This document shows, piece after piece, positions 9,276 to 17,420 of a stretch of DNA of 64,000 bases (the first letter of the stretch is position 1; every line of letters begins with the position of its first letter). The position numbers and the translations under genes were made by a program. This DNA comes from Alteromonas sp. M12. Its GTDB lineage: Bacteria > Pseudomonadota > Gammaproteobacteria > Enterobacterales > Alteromonadaceae. The notes under the pieces were generated by a model. The model was not told where the DNA came from and ran no database searches. It worked only from the letters and a program-made list of their open reading frames with translations. Location of the stretch: assembly GCF_037478005.1 (NCBI RefSeq), contig NZ_CP144164.1:3906001-3970000 (forward strand), written 5' to 3'.

Positions 9276-9773
9276 TCCCACAAATTATCTGTAAAGGTCA
9301 ATATATTGTTAATTAAATAACCTAAAAAAAGTTGCGAATTTACTATTTTGTTAAAGGTGAAGTACTTTTCAGGTATCTCATAACACACCTAAAATTCAAA
9401 TTTTTATTTATATTATTCAATTAGATACGATAATTTAAGATACATTAAAATCGATATTAGAATAGCTTTTCACTAAGCCTTAAAATGTTAATTATTTTTG
9501 ACAAATTGAATGTTAATAATTTAATTCGCAGCCAGAATCTAATCCTTCGAATATCAAAAGAACAAAAGAAAGAAACACAAAATGGCGAAAATTGTGTGCG
9601 TCATCTTGCTAGCAGATATCCCATTTCATTACTTGAAATTGATGTTTTCGCGACTTCCACATTAATTTCGCTGTTTGTGCACCGCTTCTGCACATTGCTC
9701 TTTTAAGCTCTCAGTACAAGATTTATGACAATGCATGATTAACAACAATGGTTAACTTATAGGGATCTAACTG

Positions 9774-10778
9774 ATGAGAATGTTGTATAGGTTTAAAACC
9801 TGTTCTATAAATTTACTGACGGTAGCAGCATTGTCTTGCTGGTTAACAGCATGCAATGGAGAAAGCACCGAGACAACGGAGACAGATTCAGAGCAAACGT
9901 CTTCCGATCAAGACACTACGAGTAACGACAATGGGACTGCATATTCAAGTGACTCAACCGATGGTGTGCTGTGTACTTATTATTATAACGAATACAACGA
10001 CTCAGAATCAGTTTCTGCTACGAGCTATGCTGATTGGTCTTGCGATGGCACCAATCGTAACTTAACCGCCAATGGTATACCCGATCACGTTGTAGGTACC
10101 TTCCCAAATGCTGGTAATCCCAATACGATTTCAGAACAATCTGTGTCCGTCAGCTATACGTTAGCACCAACAGAGTCGACCAATGTGACTCAATTAGGCG
10201 GGCCTCGAGGTGCCGTTGGCTATGTGCTTAATGGCGTAAAAATAGACGCTGATACTGCTGGAAGTTGTAACGATTCAGGTGACGACTGCAGTCTAATCGA
10301 CAATAGTGGAAATTGGAGTATCGAAGCCCTAAGTCAAAATGTGTTTGATTTTGGTACCGATGACAATAATGCTCACGTGCAACCTGATGGTACATATCAC
10401 TATCACGGAATGCCAGAAGGCTTTATCACACTGCAAAATGGCAATAGCAACGCGATGACCCTCATTGGTTGGGCCGCTGATGGTTTCCCTATTTATGCCC
10501 GATACGGCTACAGTGATGCCTTGGATGCCAGCTCAGAACTAACGTCCATGACGGGAAGCTATCAATTGGTAGAGTCAGTTAGTGATAGTCGACCTTCCAC
10601 TGACACTTACCCACTTGGCACTTTCTTACAAGACTGGGAATATGTTGAGGGCTCTGGTGACTTAGACGAATGTAATGGTCGCATTGGTGTTACGCCAGAA
10701 TTTCCTGAAGGCATTTACCACTATTTTGCTACTGATACTTATCCATTTTTTCAACGTTGCATAAAAGGGTCATTGTAA
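9774..10778 (+). CDS. YHYH domain lipoprotein
   Basis: A 334-aa exported protein. The N-terminus has a lipobox (LTAC, lipidated Cys27), then an acidic Ser/Thr/Asp-rich linker (about 28-60) typical of surface lipoproteins. The YHYH domain is identified by Tyr-His-Tyr-His at 208-211 within 'QPDGTYHYHGMPEG', preceded by a 'GNWSIEALSQNVFDFG'-like segment and followed by 'DGFPIYARYGY' and 'GIYHYFATDTYPFFQRC'. The His-rich motif suggests metal binding, but no reaction is established for the family that I know of. It is followed 1 bp later by a small exported EF-hand protein, so the pair probably works together. SD GGGAT precedes the ATG. Confidence 0.85.
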   Translation: MRMLYRFKTCSINLLTVAALSCWLTACNGESTETTETDSEQTSSDQDTTSNDNGTAYSSDSTDGVLCTYYYNEYNDSESVSATSYADWSCDGTNRNLTANGIPDHVVGTFPNAGNPNTISEQSVSVSYTLAPTESTNVTQLGGPRGAVGYVLNGVKIDADTAGSCNDSGDDCSLIDNSGNWSIEALSQNVFDFGTDDNNAHVQPDGTYHYHGMPEGFITLQNGNSNAMTLIGWAADGFPIYARYGYSDALDASSELTSMTGSYQLVESVSDSRPSTDTYPLGTFLQDWEYVEGSGDLDECNGRIGVTPEFPEGIYHYFATDTYPFFQRCIKGSL

Positions 10779-10779
10779 T

Positions 10780-11358
10780 ATGTTAGCGTCAAACCGAAAG
10801 ACAGCGTCTCTCATCATGAATAATTTTGCAGTTTTAACGATGGCGGCTTTGCTATTTTGCTACGGCATACTTCAACCGGTAAACGCCCACTTAATGGTTG
10901 CTCAGCACGGAACTTTAAACTTTATTGAAAATGATGTGTATATGGTGTTATCGCTACCTGTTTCTGGCATCGAAAACATCGATGAGAATAAGGATGGTGT
11001 GGTATCGATGATCGAATTTAATAATCAGCGAACCACAATCACGCAGCAAGTTAAAAAGCAAATAAGCATGAGTGACCAGCACGGCAATATAGCGGTAGAG
11101 TCGATAATACTTTCACCGGTTATTGATCATCATGCTGAAGAGCAATCTTTATCTCAGGTGCAACCCTTATCTCAAATAACAGTGATGGGTAAATTTACCC
11201 TTAAAAGTGACGCTGAAAAACTCACTTTCCACGCCAATATATTTGGCAGCTCCCCTTCCGAGCAAAATTTGGAAATCACGGCTAAAAACAAACAAAAAGC
11301 CGAAAAACACAGCTTCGTCTTGACCCCAACGGTTTCGTCGGCTCAGCTGTTTGAATAA
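10780..11358 (+). CDS. small exported protein with one EF-hand-like loop
   Basis: 192 aa. A hydrophobic segment (about 17-36) ending 'PVNAH' gives a likely signal peptide. Residues about 69-80 form a canonical calcium-loop pattern ('DENKDGVVSMIE': acidic or Asn at 1, 3 and 5, Gly at 6, Ser at 9, Glu at 12). The remainder is beta-rich with no family I recognise. The ATG follows the YHYH gene's stop by one base and uses the AAAAGGG inside that gene's end as its ribosome site, so the two are translationally linked. A second Met (M13) could also serve as start. A role as calcium-dependent partner of the YHYH lipoprotein is inference from position. Confidence 0.72.
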   Translation: MLASNRKTASLIMNNFAVLTMAALLFCYGILQPVNAHLMVAQHGTLNFIENDVYMVLSLPVSGIENIDENKDGVVSMIEFNNQRTTITQQVKKQISMSDQHGNIAVESIILSPVIDHHAEEQSLSQVQPLSQITVMGKFTLKSDAEKLTFHANIFGSSPSEQNLEITAKNKQKAEKHSFVLTPTVSSAQLFE

Positions 11359-11380
11359 AACTTCTTGATTAAACTAAACT

Positions 11381-11410
11381 CCCTCTGCTCAGTCTTACTG
11401 ATGCAGAGGG
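11381..11410. terminator. hairpin between convergent genes
   Basis: CCCTCTGC pairs with GCAGAGGG, and the stem continues through CAGT/ACTG after a one-base asymmetry, closing on a tiny loop. No long T-run follows on either strand, so it is a modest candidate for a shared terminator of the EF-hand gene and the convergent RND gene. Confidence 0.45.
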
Positions 11411-11442
11411 GATCTTTGGGTTACACAATTTGTTATCCAAAA

Positions 11443-13830
11443 CTAGTTTTTCACAAAACGCTTTAACAACACCGGTAACAACGTTGAATCAGTCAACAGC
11501 GCCATTAGCATCGCCAAGCCAGTTAATAACCCAAACAAGATACTAGGTACAAAATCAGAGAAGCTTAACAATGCAAAGCCAATTGTGATGATGGTCGTCG
11601 TGAATAATAGTGCGTAACCCACGCTGTTGAAGGTTTTTTTAATCGCTTCAGCGGGTTTTGAACTTTTTTGGGTTTCAAGATATCGATGAATAAAATGGAT
11701 GGTATCATCTACCGCAATCCCCATAGCGATGGCCGATATGGTGATCGTCATTAAATCTAATGGAATTGCCAACAAGCCCATCACACCTAAAATAGTCATA
11801 GTGGTAAGAATGTTGGGAATGACGGCAACCAGCGCAATGCGCACCGACCGAAATATCGCAAATAAAACAAAGAATAACGCGATAAAGACTAATCCTAACG
11901 TCATAATTTGGGATTTAAACAAACGCTGTAGTATGTCTTGATACAGCACAAACAGGTTGGTTAAAACATAGTCTTGCTTATCGACACCAATTGTTTGCAT
12001 ATCGGCTTTGAGATTTTCTAAAAATTCAGCACGATTAAAATCAGCTGTGCTGTCTTTAATCCGAGTACTGATTCTAAGTTGATTGGTTTTAGGGTCGAAA
12101 TACGCACCTAACAATTTATCTTTAAGCGACTTATCCACCAAAGTATAAATGGCTGTTAATTCGTACTCGGTTAACGGCTTTTGATCATTTATTCGCATCG
12201 CCAATTCGGTAAAATTGAATACCGAAGTCACATTGCCCATGGCATCATAACTTTGCAACACGGCTTGGATTTTTTGTAATGTTTGGACAGACTCCGCAGT
12301 TAACACTAGTTGTTTGTCTTGTTGTTCATTGGGAATCGTATACACCACATCCATTGGCGTAGAGCCCCCGAACTCTTGGTCTATAAACGTTAACTCCTGG
12401 CGCACTTTTGTTGACTCTTTAAAATAGTTTAAAAAACTATTTTCCACATCCAAACGCATAATCCCAATGACGGATATCCCCACCAGCACTAGGCTCAAGA
12501 CGCCAATGGTTTTTGCATAATTTAAGCTAAGCGCAGTGAAGCCGTTGATAATTTTTTGAGTAACTCGATTTTCACCGCTTTCGTCTTTATGAGATAAAAC
12601 CGATAGAAATGCAGGAAACAGCAACAAGCTCACCAGAATAGAGATAATCATAGCGACTATCATCATCCAACCGAAACTAACCACAGGTTGAATCCCGCTA
12701 AATAGCAAAGATCCAAATCCAACAGAGGTGGTTAACCCAGCATAAAGACAAGGCTTAAACTTGTTTTTTAAGGTTTGTTCTAATAACTCGGATTGACTGT
12801 CTTGACTATTTTTCACAGCCAGTTGTCGATACTCTACAATCAAGTGAATCATTACAGCTAAAGTCAGAATAAGCTGCAAAGCGATGAAATTTGAGGAAAT
12901 AACAGTGGTCCGCAGATCTAATAAACCAAAGATTCCCACCGTTAATAGAACACTCAAACTACAAGATACGACCGGTAATACTACCCAGCGTACGCGGCGA
13001 AATAAAATAAATAGCATCACCACAATAGCTCCACCAATAGCACTGCCAAATAGCACAAGATCGCGCTTAATAATATCAATCATTTGTTGGCCTAACACGT
13101 AAGCCCCGCCTAAATAGAAACTCGCGTCTTGTTGATATTGTTCGGTAATTTCATAAATTTTGTCTATTTCTTGTTTGCGTTGCGCTTTCAGTTCTTGGTC
13201 GATCGGATCAGCTTGCGCTTTTAGTTGGTCTATTTTTTCTTGCTCATCCTTACTTAACTCCCTTTCAAGGGCATTTTTTTGAATATCTGTGATCTGATTT
13301 TGAATCTCGACTAATTGGCGATTTTTTTTGAATACGATTTGGATAGCAGTCGCGCTTTGCTTTTTATTGACGAGTAAATCAGTAAACAACGGATGGTCCT
13401 GAAAAACTTGTTGCATTTGTTGTGCTGAATAACGCTGTGATTCCCAAGTGTATGCATCTGGATCTAAATCGGCACTTAACGATGTGGCATTGCTGAGCAG
13501 CGGAACATTGAGTATGTGGGTTACCGATTTAACTCTGGGAAATGCCGAGAAAGCATCGCCAAGTTGCTGAAGTTGCTCGAAGGTTTTATCTGAAAAAACA
13601 GCGTGATTTTTCGGTTCATAAGCCACAAGTATAAATTCATCCGGCGAGAATTTTTGATTCATTACCTGAGTTTCAATATAAAGCTGATTGTCCTTTACCA
13701 ATAATGTATCTGCTGAAGCATCAATTCTAAATCGCTGTGCAAAATAGGCCGAAATAATTCCCAAGATAACAAATGCGAGCAGAATCCATTTGCTGTGACG
13801 GATCAACAGTTGCGCTAAATTACTTTTCAC
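11443..13830 (-). CDS. MMPL/RND-superfamily transporter, probable lipid exporter
   Basis: A 795-aa inner-membrane protein with the two-fold repeat of RND exporters: TM1 (about 14-31), a large periplasmic loop with a coiled-coil stretch (about 180-220, Gln/Glu/Lys-rich), five TMs, TM7 near 440, a second periplasmic loop and five more TMs. Each half has an MMPL-like TM cluster, and 'AMGIAVDDTIHFIHRY' in the second half carries acidic residues typical of proton relay in RND proteins. Length and architecture match the MMPL/HpnN group that moves lipids, not AcrB-type drug pumps (about 1,030 aa). Its start overlaps the end of an MlaA lipoprotein gene by 11 bp. The pair probably forms an envelope-spanning lipid pathway (inference). 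Confidence 0.85.
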   Translation of the reverse strand: MKSNLAQLLIRHSKWILLAFVILGIISAYFAQRFRIDASADTLLVKDNQLYIETQVMNQKFSPDEFILVAYEPKNHAVFSDKTFEQLQQLGDAFSAFPRVKSVTHILNVPLLSNATSLSADLDPDAYTWESQRYSAQQMQQVFQDHPLFTDLLVNKKQSATAIQIVFKKNRQLVEIQNQITDIQKNALERELSKDEQEKIDQLKAQADPIDQELKAQRKQEIDKIYEITEQYQQDASFYLGGAYVLGQQMIDIIKRDLVLFGSAIGGAIVVMLFILFRRVRWVVLPVVSCSLSVLLTVGIFGLLDLRTTVISSNFIALQLILTLAVMIHLIVEYRQLAVKNSQDSQSELLEQTLKNKFKPCLYAGLTTSVGFGSLLFSGIQPVVSFGWMMIVAMIISILVSLLLFPAFLSVLSHKDESGENRVTQKIINGFTALSLNYAKTIGVLSLVLVGISVIGIMRLDVENSFLNYFKESTKVRQELTFIDQEFGGSTPMDVVYTIPNEQQDKQLVLTAESVQTLQKIQAVLQSYDAMGNVTSVFNFTELAMRINDQKPLTEYELTAIYTLVDKSLKDKLLGAYFDPKTNQLRISTRIKDSTADFNRAEFLENLKADMQTIGVDKQDYVLTNLFVLYQDILQRLFKSQIMTLGLVFIALFFVLFAIFRSVRIALVAVIPNILTTMTILGVMGLLAIPLDLMTITISAIAMGIAVDDTIHFIHRYLETQKSSKPAEAIKKTFNSVGYALLFTTTIITIGFALLSFSDFVPSILFGLLTGLAMLMALLTDSTLLPVLLKRFVKN

Positions 13831-14728
13831 TACTGTCCGCCCTCTGCTGTGAATCTAGATTAGTGGTTTTATTACGATTTTTTTCACTGTTCGCAGGTGA
13901 AGGGGAAAATTGTTGAGGCGCACCTTCAAATTGCTCATCCCTTTCTACGCTCTGAAGATACATATTTCTGAAAAAAGTATAAGGATCATCAGATTGCGCT
14001 CTTAATTCTTCATAAGAGGGAGCTGTAGGGACAAAGTCGTTGAAACCATCTAGTCCTTGTAAATAGCTTGATTCAGGCGAGTCAGAAATAACATGAACGG
14101 GACTCAAAATACTTTCACTAAGAGTAGAAAAGGCGTTCCTGAAATCTGACTGACCGAGGATAGGTAACACCAAATAATTGCCATAACCAACATCATACGA
14201 CGCCAAAGTATCACCTATAGTCGCGGTTTCTTCCGGCATATCAAACCAAGCATCGGCTGGGTCAAACAAACCCAGCAATCCCACAGTAGAGTTAATTAAA
14301 AATCTTCCCAAATTGGTTCCCGATTTTTTACCTTCACCTTGGGCCAAATTATTTAAAAGATTGAGAGGTTCCCGTAAATTACTGAAAAAATTACCAATGC
14401 CGGTTTGCACAGGATCTGGCACTACAGCATCGTAGCCTTTGCCAACTGGGATTAGAAAATAACGATACACAACATCATTAAAAGCAAAAATAGGCCGATT
14501 GATTGACTCCAAAGGGTCCGCAAACGTAACAGGATCATAAGTGACCACTGTAGGCGTTAATACCTGCTCCCCTTGGGAGGTATTGATAGTAATCTGCTGG
14601 TTACTTGGAGGTTGTGCATCGACTTGCTCAACACGACTAGAACTGCATCCACTGACAACCAGAACACTGATTAAGCATACCAATTTGATGTATCTATTTA
14701 ACGGATTTAGCATATTTGAATCCAACAT
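13820..14728 (-). CDS. MlaA/VacJ-family outer-membrane lipoprotein
   Basis: 302 aa with a lipobox (VVSGC, lipidated Cys28 from this start; a Met at residue 6 is an alternative start with a GGAT upstream). Family hallmarks are 'DPLESINRPIFAFND', 'PVQTGIGNFFSNLREP', 'LLNNLAQGEGKKSGTNLGRFLINSTVGLLGLFDPA' (read in part) and 'YLVLPILGQSDFRNAFS'. MlaA sits in the outer membrane and removes phospholipids from its outer leaflet. In enterobacteria it hands lipid to MlaC and the MlaFEDB ABC transporter. Here the co-transcribed partner is an MMPL/RND transporter instead. The C-terminus has a low-complexity polar tail ('EGAPQQFSPSPANSEKNRNK') beyond the family core. Confidence 0.9.
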   Translation of the reverse strand: MLDSNMLNPLNRYIKLVCLISVLVVSGCSSSRVEQVDAQPPSNQQITINTSQGEQVLTPTVVTYDPVTFADPLESINRPIFAFNDVVYRYFLIPVGKGYDAVVPDPVQTGIGNFFSNLREPLNLLNNLAQGEGKKSGTNLGRFLINSTVGLLGLFDPADAWFDMPEETATIGDTLASYDVGYGNYLVLPILGQSDFRNAFSTLSESILSPVHVISDSPESSYLQGLDGFNDFVPTAPSYEELRAQSDDPYTFFRNMYLQSVERDEQFEGAPQQFSPSPANSEKNRNKTTNLDSQQRADSSEK

Positions 14729-15248
14729 AAGGTGTTCTCATCCAATTGTAGAACTACAGGTGTGTCGACAACGCTTTGGCCAACTCCCATTGCGCGAACT
14801 AATCTGAAATAGCAATATACTTGCCAAACAGTGCTACGACTTTTTTATGCTTGTAAAGTTAATAGCATTAGGATGTACGCTATCAAGCGTGAATATTCGA
14901 TCATATTATTGGCAGACTAGTAAATCCGTTAGCTACGCTGTTTTCGAATAGCTGCTGATGATTAAAAAATTAGGCCATACAAGGTGTTTAATCAAGGACT
15001 GGAAACACAGATTAGGATGACTAATAGCGGCCTCAGTGAAAAGAAAATTGTAAAACTTACTCTCAAGCAGAAATAGCTACAGTAATTAAGGCCTAGTCGA
15101 CTTTGTAATAAAACAACAAAGGCGCGGTTACTCAAAAATTAGGGTTCATTTTCTCATATTAAATTTGGCGAAAATTTTTCGCGAAGGGTTGCATTTATCA
15201 CACGTCTCTCTAATCTAGTTGATAAGCGATCTCAAAGAAGCAAATCAT
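14729..15248. other. intergenic region between divergent mlaA-like and hybrid-kinase genes
   Basis: About 500 bp of noncoding DNA holding both divergent promoters. The only structured element I see is a short palindrome near the kinase start, listed separately. No RNA gene or repeat is evident. Confidence 0.5.
15168..15182. promoter_or_regulatory. 15-bp palindrome upstream of hybrid kinase
   Basis: GCGAAAA-T-TTTTCGC has perfect 7-bp arms around a single base. It lies 40-80 bp upstream of the possible kinase starts, a plausible place for an operator. It could also be a chance feature of AT-rich DNA. Confidence 0.3.
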
Positions 15249-17414
15249 GTGTTAACCACTCTATTTAGTAAACACTTAACAATTAGAGCACGTTATATAG
15301 TGGCACTTTTCCTAGTGGCGGCCACAGTCTCTGTTTCTGCATTAATGTTGCGGTATATAATTAAAGCACAATTGAATGATGCTTATATCGTCAATATTGC
15401 AGGCCAACAACGCATGCTGTCGCAACGCATTGCGCTGTTTGTCACTCGACTATCAACCTGTCCAGCTGACAAATCGCAGCAAAGTCAGGCGCTACAATCC
15501 ACAGTTGAAACATTTGAGCGTAATCGCGTTTATCTAAGTGAGTTACCAAACTTGCCCGCTAAAGTACAAGAGCTGTATTTTGGTGAGTTTGGGTTAAATT
15601 TAAAAAGCCAAAACTACGCTGAAGCGGCACTCAATTTTAGTAGCCTTGCTGATACATGTGGAGCTATCCCTTCACACTTTAATACAACTGAAACCGACAA
15701 ACTTCTTTTTGCCCTTAATCAAGTTGTGCAGGAATTTGAGTTGGCTGCGCGCGAACGAGTTGAGCGAGTGGCAAACATTGAATTGTTTTTGTGGTTATTT
15801 ACCTTGCTATTATTAGTGCTTGAAGCTCTTCTAATTTTTCGACCTATGGAAGCCACAATTACAAGTAGTTTGGCGTCGCTGCGTTTAACGTTGCACAAAG
15901 CCGAAGAGTCAGCACGTCAGGCAAAACAGGCCAATAAAGCGAAATCTGAATTCTTAGCCAATATGAGCCATGAATTGAGAACCCCAATGAACGGTTTGTT
16001 TGGCATGATAGAGTTGGCCATCGATAATCCAAGTAAAAGTAATGACTACTTAAAAAAGGCTAAAAGCGCTGGCAAACAATTGTTGGTGCTGATAAATGAT
16101 GTACTTGACCTGTCAAAGATTGAAGCGGGTAAGTTACGCATTGAACGGACACCATTTGATTTAGTTCAGCTATTCGATGACGTTGCATCTGTGCAGTCGG
16201 CGAATTGTCGAATAAAAAACTTAACCTTCAATTTTCACAAAACAACCAGTTTGCCCACTCGTGTCATAAGCGACCCTACGCGGTTATCGCAAATCATGCA
16301 CAACTTATTGAATAATGCCATTAAGTTCACCGACGTTGGCAGCATAACCCTTTCTGTTGGCGTGAACGTTAAAAACAAGAAGTATTGGCTGTCTATTAGT
16401 GTTAAAGATACTGGGATTGGAATCGAAGTCCAAAAACTGTCTTCTATTTTTAATAAGTTTGAGCAGGCAGAACAATCCACCACTAGATTGTTTGGAGGTT
16501 CAGGGTTGGGGTTAGCTATCACTAAGCAGTTAGCTGATTTGATGCAAGGTGAACTCACGGTGCAAAGTGAATTAGCTAAGGGCAGTTGCTTTACGCTATC
16601 AATACCGATTGAAATAGACAGTGAGAAAGTCGAAAACATTCACTCGGAAGCGCATTTAAAGTGTGCCATTGTCGATGATTTAATTACGAGCAGAGAATAT
16701 ATTGAGCATGTTGCCAAATCACAAGGTATGAACACCTCTACCTTCAATTCTGCGGAACAATTTTTAACCACCGACACCTCACAATTTGACATCTTAATCC
16801 TCGACCTATCGATGCCTGGTTTGAGCGGTGTTGATTTAATTGAAGAACTGTTAAGACAAAAGGGGACGCAACTCCCCTACATCATTTTGGTCTCAGCACT
16901 TATCGAAGATTTAGAATGTTCGGAAGACGTGCGAAAAGTAATATGGCGCACCCATGCTAAGCCTATTATCAGACAAGAATTAGAGGGTGATTTACGTCAA
17001 TTACAAAAAACTCATTTACTGCAGGATTCTAAAGCTGAACCATCACAAAGTAGTTTTAAAATTTTGGTTGCCGAAGACAATGAAATTAACGCTGAAGTGG
17101 TCAAAACAATGCTTGAAGCTGCTGGTTACGATGTGTCAATTGTAAGCGACGGTGAAAAAGCTATTAACGCCTGTATATTTGAACAATTTGATTTGATTTT
17201 AATGGACTTACAAATGCCTGTTATGGATGGCTTAACTGCGACGGTTAAATTAAAAACAAAGTTAAACTTTAATAAGCCAATTATTGCACTCACAGCTAAT
17301 GCTTACGTTGAAGATAGAGAAAAGTGCAAAGCGGCAGGCATGACCGATTTTCTGTCCAAACCAATTGATAAAGTATCGCTGCTCTCTATGATTCAAAAGT
17401 ACTTAAAAGACTAA
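15249..17414 (+). CDS. hybrid sensor histidine kinase with PilJ/NarX-like sensor and two receiver domains
   Basis: A membrane hybrid kinase of about 721 aa. Two TMs (about 16-38 and 178-197) bracket a periplasmic helical domain that begins 'NIAGQQRMLSQRIALF', the signature of the type IV pilus methyl-accepting/NarX-like (PilJ) N-terminal domain. Then come HisKA with phospho-acceptor His241 ('MSHELRTPMNG'), HATPase_c with 'NNAIKF', 'DTGIGI' and 'GGSGLGLAI', a first receiver with Asp519 ('LILDLSMPG') and a second with Asp653 ('LILMDLQMPVMDG'). No HPt domain is present, so an external phosphotransfer protein is likely. I chose the GTG preceded by AAAGAAG; an in-frame TTG 30 bp upstream lacks a ribosome site. 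It converges on the sigma-54 regulator gene with only 6 bp between stops. Confidence 0.85.
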   Translation: MLTTLFSKHLTIRARYIVALFLVAATVSVSALMLRYIIKAQLNDAYIVNIAGQQRMLSQRIALFVTRLSTCPADKSQQSQALQSTVETFERNRVYLSELPNLPAKVQELYFGEFGLNLKSQNYAEAALNFSSLADTCGAIPSHFNTTETDKLLFALNQVVQEFELAARERVERVANIELFLWLFTLLLLVLEALLIFRPMEATITSSLASLRLTLHKAEESARQAKQANKAKSEFLANMSHELRTPMNGLFGMIELAIDNPSKSNDYLKKAKSAGKQLLVLINDVLDLSKIEAGKLRIERTPFDLVQLFDDVASVQSANCRIKNLTFNFHKTTSLPTRVISDPTRLSQIMHNLLNNAIKFTDVGSITLSVGVNVKNKKYWLSISVKDTGIGIEVQKLSSIFNKFEQAEQSTTRLFGGSGLGLAITKQLADLMQGELTVQSELAKGSCFTLSIPIEIDSEKVENIHSEAHLKCAIVDDLITSREYIEHVAKSQGMNTSTFNSAEQFLTTDTSQFDILILDLSMPGLSGVDLIEELLRQKGTQLPYIILVSALIEDLECSEDVRKVIWRTHAKPIIRQELEGDLRQLQKTHLLQDSKAEPSQSSFKILVAEDNEINAEVVKTMLEAAGYDVSIVSDGEKAINACIFEQFDLILMDLQMPVMDGLTATVKLKTKLNFNKPIIALTANAYVEDREKCKAAGMTDFLSKPIDKVSLLSMIQKYLKD

Positions 17415-17420
17415 CCCAAA

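Larger units (their letters stand above)
9101..9773. other. intergenic region between the divergent permease and YHYH genes
   Basis: AT-rich noncoding DNA. The permease-proximal part holds two palindromes, listed separately. The rest, about 9276-9773, contains A/T runs and one short open frame without a ribosome site or protein-like composition. It presumably carries the promoters of both flanking transcription units; I cannot assign -35/-10 boxes with confidence. Confidence 0.6.

Noticed and set aside
9485..9706. 73-codon open frame in the mannitol/YHYH intergenic region
   Set aside because: It has no ribosome site, AT-driven amino-acid composition and no recognisable motif, and it lies in promoter DNA.
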